Source of the DNA: an uncultured Oscillospiraceae bacterium
Lineage (GTDB): Bacteria; Bacillota; Clostridia; Oscillospirales; Ruminococcaceae
DNA: 59,327 nucleotides
Reading direction: 5' to 3'
Assembly (NCBI GenBank): GCA_910586535.1
Contig: CAJUHS010000015.1
Span: 1 to 59,327, forward strand
The notes beneath the pieces were generated by a model, which ran no database searches, was not told the DNA's origin, and saw nothing but the letters and a program-made list of their open reading frames with translations. Positions 34,511-43,204 of the stretch are shown piece after piece. The first letter of the stretch is position 1, and every line of letters begins with the position of its first letter. Made by a program: the position numbers and the translations under genes.

Positions 34511-36595
34511 TTAAATAAAAAACATTACAGCAGCCGCTGCCGCCGCGACCGCGCATACAGCCCTGAATATTATCCGTTCCCTGCATTTTGAAACGTACTC
34601 CGCAGAGCAGGCTATTATATCGGCTAAAGCCTTTATACCGCATTTTTCCGCAGAGGCAGCCGCGTCGGACTCTGCTCTCACCGCCGTGGAGCAGCCATAG
34701 GAAGCAACCGTAAGGTCGGCTTCCGAAGAGGCTTTGAGATTCCTAAGTCCGGCTGAAGAAACGCACACCTTTATTCCGTTTTCATGTGCGGCACGAATAA
34801 GTCTCCGTCTGTCAGAGGGTACGGCTCTTACCACAGCTTTTATGCCTTTGAGCTTTCCCGACAGTTCCTTATCGCTCATTTTTGAAAGCTGGTCGGAACT
34901 GAGGACAACTCCCGCAGATTTTTTTGATAAACCCTTCGCACCAGAAATTCCGGAATATTTCGCTGCAAACAAAGCAGTCTCGCGGCTTTCCTCCGATGCA
35001 AGGACTACCCTTACCCCGAGCCTTTCAAGACGTTTTACCTCGTCGGCAGCTTCGGCAAAAAAGCCATCGTACAAAGCAACCAATCCTATCAGCGAATACC
35101 CTCCCGACGGGAGACGCTCCTCTTTTATGCCGCGTTCGGAAACGGCAAAAGCAATAACGTCCTTTCCCGTCAGGGAAATAGTCGCCGCCAGCTTCTGAAG
35201 CGCGCTTTTGTTGGTTATCCTTTGTTTTCTTCCGTCCGCGCCGATACTGTCGGAGCATCTTTCCAGCAGTATCTCCGTGCCTCCTCTCACAAATGTGAAC
35301 AGCTTTCCTCCCGCAGAAACGGTAACTCCCGAAAGAACGCTTCCTCCGTCAGTCCTTACCTCGGTCTGCCTTTTAAAATCGGGAGCCTTTTCGGCTTTCC
35401 TGCCGAGAAATCTGTAAAGAGCTCTGTCAAGAGGACTTCCCCCCAGAACCGTTCCTCCGGAAGAGAGCGCCGCCGCAGACGTACATATCACTGCGTTTTT
35501 CAGTATCTCCGAAAGTCCAGCGCCTATCGAGCCGAAGCTTCCGTATTCCTTTCCTCCGCCGTCGATAAATACAGTTCCGTCTGCGGAGTATTCAGCCCCC
35601 GCGATCATTCCGCCGCGTTCTATAACAGCCATTCCAATGTCGGAACTTTTACATACCGCGTCGGGATCAGTTACTCTCACGCCCTTTTTGCTCAAACGCT
35701 TTACCGCGGAAGCCGCCGTACACTCGCTCAAAAGATTTTTACCGCAAAAGCAAGCTACCGCCAGCACTGCCGCTGCAATGGATACTCCCTGCGCCAGACC
35801 GCTGTAAAGCTGTCCAGAGGAAACTCCGCTCACAGTACTAAACACCAGAGCCGCCAGAGCCGCAGTTGAACCTGCCGCACCGCCTGTCCGGAGCACACCG
35901 TCAAATCTGCTTCTGACGTCTATGTGCATTTCCGTACGTTTCGGCTCGTTTGTCCTTGCGATCTCTGTATTTTCACCTATCGCCGTTATCTTTACAATTC
36001 CTCTGCCTCCGCAGACAAGAGTACCGCTGTATACCGCGTACGGGTTGTTTGTACCAGCAATGCTGCCCTTTCTGTAGCTGTCGGGTGGAACGGTCTTTTC
36101 CGCCTTGCCGACAGCTCCGAAAACCGACTGATCCACTGTAAGCATACCGTCAGCCATTATTCCGTCGGCAGGAACAACGTCTCCCTCGGACAGAAACACC
36201 GCGTCTCCCACAGCAAGCATTCTCCGCGGTACTCTTTCGGTTCTGCCGCTGTTTCGGAAAACCGTATAGACCGCCTCACCGTCAAAGCCGCAAAGCTCGT
36301 TAACTATGCGCTCGGAACGCTGTCTTAACGCCGCCTCGACAAGTCCGCACAAAACGCCCGCGCCGAAAAGGACAGCTGATCTGACAAAATCGTCTTCGGT
36401 ATTTATAAAGCCTACAAGACCGAGAAGTACGCGGATAACTTCCGCAAGAGCCGCAATTACAAAAAGCTTGCAGCTAAGTCCGTTCACGCCCCGCAGCAAA
36501 TTTCTGCCAAAGGACGGTTTATATAAAAGCTCGTTAAAGCCGTATTTTTTACGTGACGCTTCCGCTTCGCGCTCCGAAAGCCCGAAAAAAGTCAT
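34511..36595 (-). CDS. Catalytically dead P-type ATPase homologue
   Basis: 694 residues aligned end to end with calcium-type P-type ATPases: N-terminal GLSEREAEASRKKYGFNEL, helices M1-M2, an actuator domain (GDVVPADGIMADGMLTVDQS), M3-M4, P- and N-domains and the P-domain end (RAVPSDRRRLIRAAHENGIK). Every catalytic motif is missing: TGES is GAVG (160-163), the DKTGT stretch reads ERGGM with Arg327 at the aspartate position, TGD is replaced by SEE, and GDGxND by SAGLRN (614-619). Only one helix follows instead of six. The frame is intact, so it is maintained as a pseudoenzyme rather than decayed. An AAGGAG site is separated from the ATG by a hairpin at 36609-36628. Confidence 0.85.
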   Translation of the reverse strand: MTFFGLSEREAEASRKKYGFNELLYKPSFGRNLLRGVNGLSCKLFVIAALAEVIRVLLGLVGFINTEDDFVRSAVLFGAGVLCGLVEAALRQRSERIVNELCGFDGEAVYTVFRNSGRTERVPRRMLAVGDAVFLSEGDVVPADGIMADGMLTVDQSVFGAVGKAEKTVPPDSYRKGSIAGTNNPYAVYSGTLVCGGRGIVKITAIGENTEIARTNEPKRTEMHIDVRSRFDGVLRTGGAAGSTAALAALVFSTVSGVSSGQLYSGLAQGVSIAAAVLAVACFCGKNLLSECTAASAVKRLSKKGVRVTDPDAVCKSSDIGMAVIERGGMIAGAEYSADGTVFIDGGGKEYGSFGSIGAGLSEILKNAVICTSAAALSSGGTVLGGSPLDRALYRFLGRKAEKAPDFKRQTEVRTDGGSVLSGVTVSAGGKLFTFVRGGTEILLERCSDSIGADGRKQRITNKSALQKLAATISLTGKDVIAFAVSERGIKEERLPSGGYSLIGLVALYDGFFAEAADEVKRLERLGVRVVLASEESRETALFAAKYSGISGAKGLSKKSAGVVLSSDQLSKMSDKELSGKLKGIKAVVRAVPSDRRRLIRAAHENGIKVCVSSAGLRNLKASSEADLTVASYGCSTAVRAESDAAASAEKCGIKALADIIACSAEYVSKCRERIIFRAVCAVAAAAAAVMFFI

Positions 36596-36608
36596 ACTGT
36601 TCTATAGT

Positions 36609-36628
36609 CTGCCGAAAGTTCTCGGCAG
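36609..36628 (-). promoter_or_regulatory. Hairpin between Shine-Dalgarno site and pseudo-ATPase start
   Basis: 7-bp perfect stem (36609-36615 with 36622-36628) between AAGGAG (36636-36631) and the ATG at 36595. Unfolded, the distance is about 36 bases, too long for good initiation; with the hairpin formed, the effective distance is about 15. It could set expression low or structure-dependent. Confidence 0.5.
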
Positions 36629-36643
36629 CTCTCCTTTCGCGAT

Positions 36644-38113
36644 TCATATTATTTTAACCTTTATCAGCATTCCCCTGTCGCTTCTAGAAGCGCGGAACAC
36701 CGTGCCGTCCGCTATGCGAATAGCTTTTCCAGCGGGAACCGGATTGCCCTGAGGGGACAGCAATCCCTCGGCGTTGCGGTTTATCAAAAACCACTCGCCG
36801 TTATGGCAGCAGACGTATGCCTGCAAAGTCTTGTCCGCCTTTTCGTCCGCAAAAACATTGCTCTGCATATGCCATTTGAAAAGAGGGGTATTGTTTACAA
36901 CGTCCAGCTCCGAATGCTTCCTCCACTCGCCGCTGTGCCCACGCACCTCTGTGTTCAGCTCGAAGCGGACTATATCTTTGTCCGCTATCCTCGTTCCGCA
37001 GAACGGACAGACGGGACGATCTGTATCGTACAAAACGAACCATTTTTTCTCACACGAGGGATTTGAGCACTTATGCAGCAAATCCCATGTACGGACAAGA
37101 CCGCGCTCCCATTCCATAGCCGAGGGACGCAGCGGCGGATTGTGCAGACCGTCCACAAAAGCTCTCAGGAACAGCTTTTCAAGTATGGGTCCCAAGTCCT
37201 TGATTGTGGTCTTTAAGGTGGACGGACGGTTTGACGTATCGTCGGGATTTTCGATAAACAATGCCATAGACCCCAAACCCAGATAGTCATCCTTTTCAGC
37301 AGATTCGGAGGAGAAAATCTTAGGTCCCATAAGAGGGTGTCGGCAGAACAGGTACTCATAGATAAGCACTGCCAGCGCGTGCAGATCGGTAACGGAGCTT
37401 GGTATCATTCTTCTCGGATCGCTTCGGTCAAGCTCCATTGTGGACAGTACTTCGGGAGCAATGTAGCCTCTCGTTCCCGCCACCTCGGGAGGAAATAACC
37501 CCGGCACCACAAGGGAATCTATGTCGATAACAACGCAGTTTCCCGTTTTGGGGTCGATAAGGACGTTGTTGTTGGAAAGGTCGGAATGAGCAAGTCCCGC
37601 CTGATGAAGCCGTCTAATAGACCGCGACAAAAGCAAAGACATCTGTATCATGGAGCGGAAATCCCCCAGCTCGCTTTTGTTGAGGAACCTCCTGTTTCCC
37701 GACGTGAACCAGTTGCTTTTTTTGTCCTTGCCTTTCAGGTCGAGGAACTGTGAGGCATTATCCCCGAAGAAAAAGCTTTTGGGGTATGCGGGAGAAACTA
37801 TGCCAAATTCGGGAGCGACAACCAGATCGGTAGGCCAGCAGAACCGTCCGGAAAAATATTTTGCAAGCCGATCGTCGCTGCCTATCGCACCGCCCTTTGA
37901 TTCGGGAATAGTAGGATTGTAACGTCCTATTATCGCCTCCAGACGGGCGGACATATTCCGGTCGATCTTGTTAGGTTCGTTGAAAAACTGCACAACGTAC
38001 GACTTGTCGGGAGCGAAATATGTATATTTCATTCCGCCTCGGGGCGGGTTGTCGGTTATAACGTACTTTACCTTTTTTCCGTTGGAAAGAGTTGCCTCCC
38101 CGATCCTGCTCAT
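36644..38113 (-). CDS. Ser/Thr protein kinase-like protein with zinc ribbon (TerY-P triad kinase)
   Basis: 489 residues, cytoplasmic. The kinase core has the catalytic loop HSDLSNNN (176-183), DID in place of DFG (197-199) and an APE motif (219-221). The usual beta-3 lysine position reads YVVQFF, so ATP binding may differ from standard kinases. A Cys4 zinc ribbon follows (C349, C354, C369, C372), then a C-terminal beta-rich region of about 90 residues (EWFLINRNAEGLLSPQGNPV) of FHA-like appearance. This architecture matches the kinase of TerY-P triads. It starts 13 bases after the phosphatase gene; GGGAGG precedes it. Likely substrates are the phosphatase, the VWA protein or the downstream membrane proteins. 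Confidence 0.88.
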   Translation of the reverse strand: MSRIGEATLSNGKKVKYVITDNPPRGGMKYTYFAPDKSYVVQFFNEPNKIDRNMSARLEAIIGRYNPTIPESKGGAIGSDDRLAKYFSGRFCWPTDLVVAPEFGIVSPAYPKSFFFGDNASQFLDLKGKDKKSNWFTSGNRRFLNKSELGDFRSMIQMSLLLSRSIRRLHQAGLAHSDLSNNNVLIDPKTGNCVVIDIDSLVVPGLFPPEVAGTRGYIAPEVLSTMELDRSDPRRMIPSSVTDLHALAVLIYEYLFCRHPLMGPKIFSSESAEKDDYLGLGSMALFIENPDDTSNRPSTLKTTIKDLGPILEKLFLRAFVDGLHNPPLRPSAMEWERGLVRTWDLLHKCSNPSCEKKWFVLYDTDRPVCPFCGTRIADKDIVRFELNTEVRGHSGEWRKHSELDVVNNTPLFKWHMQSNVFADEKADKTLQAYVCCHNGEWFLINRNAEGLLSPQGNPVPAGKAIRIADGTVFRASRSDRGMLIKVKII

Positions 38114-38126
38114 AGTATCCTCCCTG

Positions 38127-39467
38127 TTAATTTTCAGTATTTATCATCAGCAGCGTCCTGTCGTCAAATGAACCCCGCTCAACGTAATTGTCAAGCCATA
38201 TCGTCAGCATTTCGGCGCAGTCCTTTTCGTGGACTATACCGAATCCCGAAAGGGACGCTTTTTTCTGCAAAGCCTTGTTTTTCCATAAGTCCTCCAAGGT
38301 CAGACCTGTTTCGGACAGTACATTTTTAGCGTATTGAAGCGCATAAAGAACGTCCCCGTCGTTTACCCACGGGTAGGACACAGGCTCCGGTACGGAAATA
38401 TCCGCGTTATCTCTGCTGTTCCCCGCGCCCGCTTCGGGTATTATTCCATTGAGCTTCAAGTCCAGCGCAAGCCGCAGAAGCTGAGGATTGTTGGGGTAAT
38501 AGTCGTCCGCCACTCCGTCGGTCATCATCAGGAACGACGTGAGCTTTCCGCGGCGTACTTTTGTGCGGCTCATCAGGCTTTCGGGATTCCTGAACTGCTC
38601 CGAGGTAATAAACTCGGTCTCTCCCGCAAAGCTACCGCTGTCCGCGTCACCGAGGATTATTAGAGCGTTCTTGACCTCCGCGTTTTCGTCAACGGCGGCG
38701 ATCATGCCGTCCCCGACCTGAATTGACGCGGTAAGGTATTCCCTGCCGTTTTTGGTCTCCACGGGAATAAACACAGCCGCAAGAAGCGTGCAGGAAAAGT
38801 CCTTCAGTTCAGTTTTTCTGTCCACAACAGCTTCAAATTCGGGATTCCCCAAACGCTTTTCCGCCGCAGCCTCAACAGCGGCAAAGGCTTCCGCGCAGCT
38901 GCCGCGGAGCATTTCCGCTATTTGGGAGCACACGTTTCCGAAGTTCGCGCTGCCTATATCTCCGCCAAGCTCCTTGCGGAAATTGGGAAAGTCCCTTTTT
39001 ATAGCTTCGAGACGTATTTTAGAATATTTTATTACAGCCTCGCAGGCGGCTTTAGCGCCTATCCGCGAAAACGCTTTTGAACCCGCGCCGTCCGAAACAG
39101 CTGCGACTGCCATGCCGTCAATTATTTCAAAAGCAAAGCTGTCGTCCCGGTTCGAGCCGTCGTGCTTGTGCTTTTTTCCGCGTACCGAAGCCGCCGTCAC
39201 AGAAAATTCCCCCGATGAAGCAAATCTGCTTATCGACTCGGGATAAGGCTCGGGACTTTCAGGTACCGGATTATATTTCCACATAGCGGCGGTATGTGCG
39301 GTAACGTCACGGTCGGAAAGCTTTTTCTTGCCGGGTACATCAGTGTCCGTCAAAGCGTTAGTATCTTCCGCAGTTTTAGGCAGTTCCTCCTGCAAAACGT
39401 CCTTTGCCGCCTGGTCTGGAAATGCGGACACTGTTTCCGAAGCATTGTTAATATTATTATTTTCCAT
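38127..39467 (-). CDS. PP2C-like protein phosphatase (TerY-P triad phosphatase)
   Basis: 446 residues. A disordered N-terminal region of about 90 residues leads into a PP2C fold: GSNRDDSFAF (105-113), metal-binding VSDGAGSKAFSRIGA (124-138) and MMTDGVADDYYP near residue 325, then SFDDRTLLMI at the end with the last metal-binding Asp. These Asp residues suggest an active Mn/Mg-dependent phosphatase that reverses the neighbouring kinase. Second gene in the operon, after the TerY-like VWA gene (73-base gap) and 13 bases before the kinase. A GGGAGG site precedes the ATG. Confidence 0.9.
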   Translation of the reverse strand: MENNNINNASETVSAFPDQAAKDVLQEELPKTAEDTNALTDTDVPGKKKLSDRDVTAHTAAMWKYNPVPESPEPYPESISRFASSGEFSVTAASVRGKKHKHDGSNRDDSFAFEIIDGMAVAAVSDGAGSKAFSRIGAKAACEAVIKYSKIRLEAIKRDFPNFRKELGGDIGSANFGNVCSQIAEMLRGSCAEAFAAVEAAAEKRLGNPEFEAVVDRKTELKDFSCTLLAAVFIPVETKNGREYLTASIQVGDGMIAAVDENAEVKNALIILGDADSGSFAGETEFITSEQFRNPESLMSRTKVRRGKLTSFLMMTDGVADDYYPNNPQLLRLALDLKLNGIIPEAGAGNSRDNADISVPEPVSYPWVNDGDVLYALQYAKNVLSETGLTLEDLWKNKALQKKASLSGFGIVHEKDCAEMLTIWLDNYVERGSFDDRTLLMINTEN

Positions 39468-39540
39468 TTGTTCCTCCCGATCAGATTGGTCAGGTCGATT
39501 GGTCAGTTATTTAGTTACTTAATTACTTAATTAGAATAAA

Positions 39541-40182
39541 TTACGGAACGATAACAAAACCCTGCGGAGGAGGGGGGAGCTCGATATTAGCGCCCGGCTT
39601 TGCGTCAAGGCTCTTGGAGGACATCTTGACAGAGCTTGATACCCATGCAAAGAACTGAGCCAGGTCTCCGGCGGAAAGGGTGTTCATCATCAGCACGCAT
39701 TCGGTTATCTCCTTGAGCACAGTTGTATCGGCATATGCACCTGCGGCGCAGGCAATGATATTTGCAGGCTTTGTTGTCTTGAGTACGGCAGCGGCTTCGC
39801 GCCAGTCGTCTGTAGGCGCGCCGTCAGTAAGGATAAACACAAGCGGTCTCCAGTCACCCTTCTGAGTCTCCGTAGACTTTCTAACCTCGGACTTAATGCA
39901 GTCCGCAAGAAGCCTAAGAGCCGCACCCAAAGCGGTAGCTCCCCCTGCGGAAAGCTGAGGCTCTTTAAAAAGCATAAGCTCGGTGAGCGGAGTTACCTGT
40001 CTTGCGCTTGAATTAAAGGTAATTACCGACAGATATGCGGTCTCGAGAGCCTGAGGGTCTCCCCTGAGCTCTGAAATAAGGGCGCGGACGCCGTGACGAA
40101 CTGCTTCTATAGGGTCGCCCTGCATAGAGCCCGAAACGTCCAGCAGAAGATAAACGGGAAGCCGTCTTGAAAATTCTGACAT
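39541..40182 (-). CDS. TerY-like von Willebrand factor A domain protein
   Basis: 213 residues, a single cytoplasmic VWA domain. The MIDAS metal site is complete: DVSGS (15-19), the Thr in SAGGATALGAALRLL, and TDGAPTDDW. LPVYLLLDVSGSMQGDPIEA and ALETAYLSVITFNSSA match TerY of tellurium-resistance clusters closely. The start at 40182 is set by the family N-terminus and a GGCGG site; a longer frame upstream is not supported. First gene of the seven-gene operon; with the following phosphatase and kinase it forms the TerY-P triad. It probably acts as a metal-dependent scaffold. Confidence 0.92.
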   Translation of the reverse strand: MSEFSRRLPVYLLLDVSGSMQGDPIEAVRHGVRALISELRGDPQALETAYLSVITFNSSARQVTPLTELMLFKEPQLSAGGATALGAALRLLADCIKSEVRKSTETQKGDWRPLVFILTDGAPTDDWREAAAVLKTTKPANIIACAAGAYADTTVLKEITECVLMMNTLSAGDLAQFFAWVSSSVKMSSKSLDAKPGANIELPPPPQGFVIVP

Positions 40183-40389
40183 ATTAATAACCGCCTTTCG
40201 GATTAAGTGTTGGGGCAGCAGCATGCGAAGCGTCATGTTCCGCACGTCCGCCCGAAAAATTGATTACGGTCAAGCAAAAAACATAGCAATACATATTAAG
40301 TATAAACCATATCACAGAAAATGTCAATTAAAATTTGATTACAGACATTACAGACAAAGAAATCAAGTTTACAGCGTACTGCTATAAGC

Positions 40390-40419
40390 AAAATAAAAAC
40401 CGGGAACGTTCCCCGGTTT
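40390..40419 (-). terminator. Terminator after WYL regulator gene
   Basis: 7-bp stem 40398-40404 with 40412-40418, followed on the minus strand by a U-rich run. It lies between the WYL gene and the TerY-P operon, so the operon has its own promoter in 40183-40390. Confidence 0.78.
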
Positions 40420-40438
40420 CCGAGTTCTGCCCCCAGCT

Positions 40439-41416
40439 TTAATTACTTAATATTTCCACCGCCCTGCCCTGTCCTCTGAGCCAGACGTCTATACCGTCCC
40501 CAAACACCTCCGCGATAAAAACCACGCCGCCGTTAGACCTGCCGACAATCTTTGACGCGGGGAACCTGTCCAGTACTCCTTCTATATTCTTTCCTTTGTA
40601 CAGAAATTTTACACAGCGCAGCTTTCCGCCGCACAAAAACTGTATTCTTTTCCGCAGCTCTTTCTCATCATAGCAGTCCTTGAACGGTGTGTCAAAATGT
40701 CTGTCCAGTACCTCAAACTGCTGTATACGGTCAAGCCTGTACGCCGACAAAAATATGTCGCCGCTGCCGGACGAGCCGCTTTCTCCGCGAAGTATATCCT
40801 TTCCAGCATTTTCAGCAAATGCTGGAAGATAAAAATAAAATTCCGAAAACATTATCCCCATAGGCTTTATGACCCGCTCCGTCTCCGAGCCATCATGCCT
40901 GAGGTACTTTATTTTCATATACTTCCGCTCACTGACAGCCTCGCTTATGTCAGATATGGAGCCAATAAAATTTTTATGGTGATTAGGTTCTATGTAGCAG
41001 TCAAGTTCACCGGAAATATAGTCAAGGGCTTTTCTCCTGATCTTGGGGTGTGCGCAGCAGGTCATAAGCTTGTTTATCATCGGAATCATTTCCTCTTTTG
41101 TAAACGCTCTGCTTTCAAGAATTATTTTGCACAGCGCGATCGTTTCACTGTCATTCAGCATTGAGATATCCTTATTCACAAGATAGTAACCGTTCATTTC
41201 CCTGCTGTAGACAAGCTCCCTGCGTACACCGCTGTCGTCAGCGTCATCAGCAAAAAAGCAGCGCAGATCCTCTATGTCCCGCTGAAATGTGCGCTCCGTC
41301 ACACCGAACAGCCTTGCCGCCTCGGTCTTGTATACTATCTCGCCGCTCATAAGCTTTCCGTAAATTTTCAAAACACGGTAATATTTAAATCCCTGATTAA
41401 AATTATCATTTTGCAT
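40439..41416 (-). CDS. WYL-domain transcriptional regulator
   Basis: 325 residues. An N-terminal winged HTH of DeoR type (EAARLFGVTERTFQRDIEDL, about 29-48) is followed by a WYL domain (MKIKYLRHDGSETERVIKPM, FYFYLPAF, YRLDRIQQFEVLDR) and a C-terminal WCX extension. WYL proteins sense ligands such as single-stranded nucleic acid or nucleotides and often control stress or defence genes. It is upstream of the TerY-P operon in the same direction but separated by a terminator; a regulatory link is possible, not shown. AAAGGA precedes the start. Confidence 0.9.
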   Translation of the reverse strand: MQNDNFNQGFKYYRVLKIYGKLMSGEIVYKTEAARLFGVTERTFQRDIEDLRCFFADDADDSGVRRELVYSREMNGYYLVNKDISMLNDSETIALCKIILESRAFTKEEMIPMINKLMTCCAHPKIRRKALDYISGELDCYIEPNHHKNFIGSISDISEAVSERKYMKIKYLRHDGSETERVIKPMGIMFSEFYFYLPAFAENAGKDILRGESGSSGSGDIFLSAYRLDRIQQFEVLDRHFDTPFKDCYDEKELRKRIQFLCGGKLRCVKFLYKGKNIEGVLDRFPASKIVGRSNGGVVFIAEVFGDGIDVWLRGQGRAVEILSN

Positions 41417-41793
41417 AAAACAGTTCCTTTCAACTTATAGACATATATATTATATCACTAAAAACTTAGTTAAACAATACCTATAGGCAAATTTCTGCTA
41501 TATACGACAATTTTTTTGTTCACACTTGTATATTTTGCACACAGAATTTTAATACTTTTTACTTTATAGACCCGAATCAGCCACAGCTATTGTCGTTTCT
41601 TAAAAAAATTTAATAATTTCAGTATATTGAAAAATATTTTTTATGTCTTTAGATACTTGTCTGAATTGGCAATAGGATATAAAGTTATAATATAGTATAA
41701 CAAATGACGGTACATAAGCCATTTGTATATGACGGAAAATACCCGTCAGAAGCAAATCTTGTTACCAGTGAATTAAAAGATTGGCGGTGCGGT
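41417..41793. other. Intergenic region between WYL and XRE genes
   Basis: 377 AT-rich bases between divergent genes. TATAAT-like boxes cluster near 41685-41700 in front of the XRE gene. An in-frame ATG at 41704 has no ribosome binding site and is not used as the start. No RNA gene is recognised. Confidence 0.4.
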
Positions 41794-42138
41794 ATGAGCT
41801 TTGAACGGGAAAAAATAGCCTATAGAGTAGGCAGCAGGATACGCGATTTCAGAGTTATGAGAAAAATGAGTCAGGAGGCTCTCGCTTTTGACTCGGACAT
41901 TCACCCCGCATACCTGAGTCAGGTGGAGCGCGGAGAAAAATGTCCTACCATTGAAACTATCTACAAAATATGCAAGGGACTGAAAATTCCCATGTCAGAG
42001 CTTATGGATTTTTCAATGGAGCCTAAACCCACATCTGAAGAAGCTGTTCAAAGGATCAAGGCCGCCCTTGCGAACGTTCCTGCGGACAAAGCGGTAAAAA
42101 TAGCTCAGGCTGTGGAAATTATGACTGAGCTTATGTAA
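41794..42138 (+). CDS. XRE-family HTH regulator
   Basis: 114 residues. The N-terminal lambda-repressor-type HTH (RIRDFRVMRKMSQEALAFDS, then HPAYLSQVERGEKCPTIETI) is followed by a short helical tail (VQRIKAALANVPADKAVKIA) likely for dimerisation. It resembles small stand-alone regulators; the target is unknown. The start at 41794 is chosen because GGCGG lies upstream, while the earlier ATG lacks a site. It has its own terminator. Confidence 0.85.
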   Translation: MSFEREKIAYRVGSRIRDFRVMRKMSQEALAFDSDIHPAYLSQVERGEKCPTIETIYKICKGLKIPMSELMDFSMEPKPTSEEAVQRIKAALANVPADKAVKIAQAVEIMTELM

Positions 42139-42163
42139 TTCTGTAAAACCTGTAAAAAGTAAA

Positions 42164-42228
42164 GTCCCCTTTTGCCGGATAAATAACATTTAATGCCATT
42201 TTGAATCCTGCAAAAGGGGAACTTTTAA
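42164..42228 (+). terminator. Terminator after XRE gene
   Basis: 12-bp stem 42164-42175 with 42210-42222, a long loop and a TTTT tail. It separates the XRE gene from the convergent spore-protein gene. Confidence 0.7.
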
Positions 42229-42287
42229 TTTGCCGCAAAGAATTTTTTTATCTTATGCGGCTATAATATTTTTATCCAAAATATCCG

Positions 42288-42479
42288 TTAGGACTTGATA
42301 CCCTGCTTGTAAGCGTCGATCATCTTCTTGACCATCTGACCGCCTACAGAACCTGCTTCTCTTGAAGTGAGGTCGCCGTTATAGCCGTTCTTGAGGTTAA
42401 CGCCAACCTCGCTTGCAGCTTCCATCTTGAAGCGCTCCATTGTTTCCTTACCCTGAACAGTATTTACATTTTTCATAGT
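42288..42479 (-). CDS. Small acid-soluble spore protein, alpha/beta type
   Basis: 63 residues. It contains both conserved blocks of the family: RFKMEAASEVGVNL (with the Glu next to the germination-protease cleavage site) and SREAGSVGGQMVKKMIDAYK. These proteins coat and protect DNA in spores, changing it to the A form. The start at 42479 has AAGGAG at good spacing; a longer frame upstream is not needed. Presence implies the organism, or its recent ancestor, forms spores. Confidence 0.93.
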   Translation of the reverse strand, partial: TMKNVNTVQGKETMERFKMEAASEVGVNLKNGYNGDLTSREAGSVGGQMVKKMIDAYKQGIKS

Positions 42480-42670
42480 GTTTAACTCCTTACATAAATA
42501 TAGATTTTGCATTTCTGCGATTTTTTTAAAACCGCGTTTTGGGGTTTGCCTTAGTATTATTAACGGTCAAAAATCTATTATGTGAGGTAATAATATGAAC
42601 AGTTTCCATATTTACCGTTTCAAAAATTAGCTGTGATCCTCCATAAAAAACTAACTTTATATTTTATTTT

Positions 42671-43037
42671 TTATGTCGCCGTTTGAAGGCGCTTTAGGCG
42701 CATAGTATTTTTCAGCCTGTTTGCAACCTGTTCATATTCAATGTACAGGTTGTCCGCTTGTTTTTTCTTTCTCATTTCATAAATTATAGGCTGAAAATCA
42801 CACCAGCGTTTCCATACGCGGTATTCGCAAATTCTTTGAAAAACATCAAAATCATATATTCCGGTATTTATCCCAACACTCAGCCTTTCCAAAAGTGGTT
42901 ATCATAATTGAATTAGGAAGTTCGAGAATGTCTACGCCAATATGCAGCTTTATTCCCGAAGTTTTTTCCTGCATAATATCCTTTGCTTTCGGCTGTATCT
43001 GTATTTTGAATACTGAAATCATCTCATATGGACACAC
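42671..43037 (-). pseudogene. IS5-like transposase remnant, frameshifted
   Basis: Two overlapping frames. The first (from 43037) contains KTSGIKLHIGVDILELPNSI, which resembles the second-Asp region of IS5-family DDE transposases, and stops at 42852. The other frame (to 42671) continues with YDFDVFQRICEYRVWKRWCD and a basic tail; its identity is uncertain. The overlap suggests a frameshift in a degraded gene. No inverted repeats or second copy are visible in the window. Confidence 0.45.
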
Positions 43038-43204
43038 CTACCAAAGCGGCCAATATTTGATAAAAACAAGGACAGCTACTTACCCCAAAGCAACTGTCCC
43101 GTTTTTATACTACGGCAATTTATGCATAAAATACGGCAGGTCGCGTACCGACCGCTTGAAAAAAGTCATGGGCTGTGATAATATATCATCAGGGAGGCGA
43201 TAGC

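Noticed and set aside
35025..36752. Rightward frames antisense to the pseudo-ATPase as evidence that it is not coding
   Set aside because: The leftward frame aligns with P-type ATPase domain order throughout, while the rightward ones are short Ser/Arg/Pro-rich shadows.
39479..39540. Short TTACTTAATTA-type repeats between VWA and PP2C genes as a CRISPR or operator array
   Set aside because: Units are too short and irregular for CRISPR and have no spacers; probably simple AT-rich sequence. No CRISPR array is seen in the window.
41704..41793. Longer start for the XRE regulator
   Set aside because: No ribosome site before 41704, and the extra 30 residues lie outside the HTH family; 41794 has a GGCGG site.
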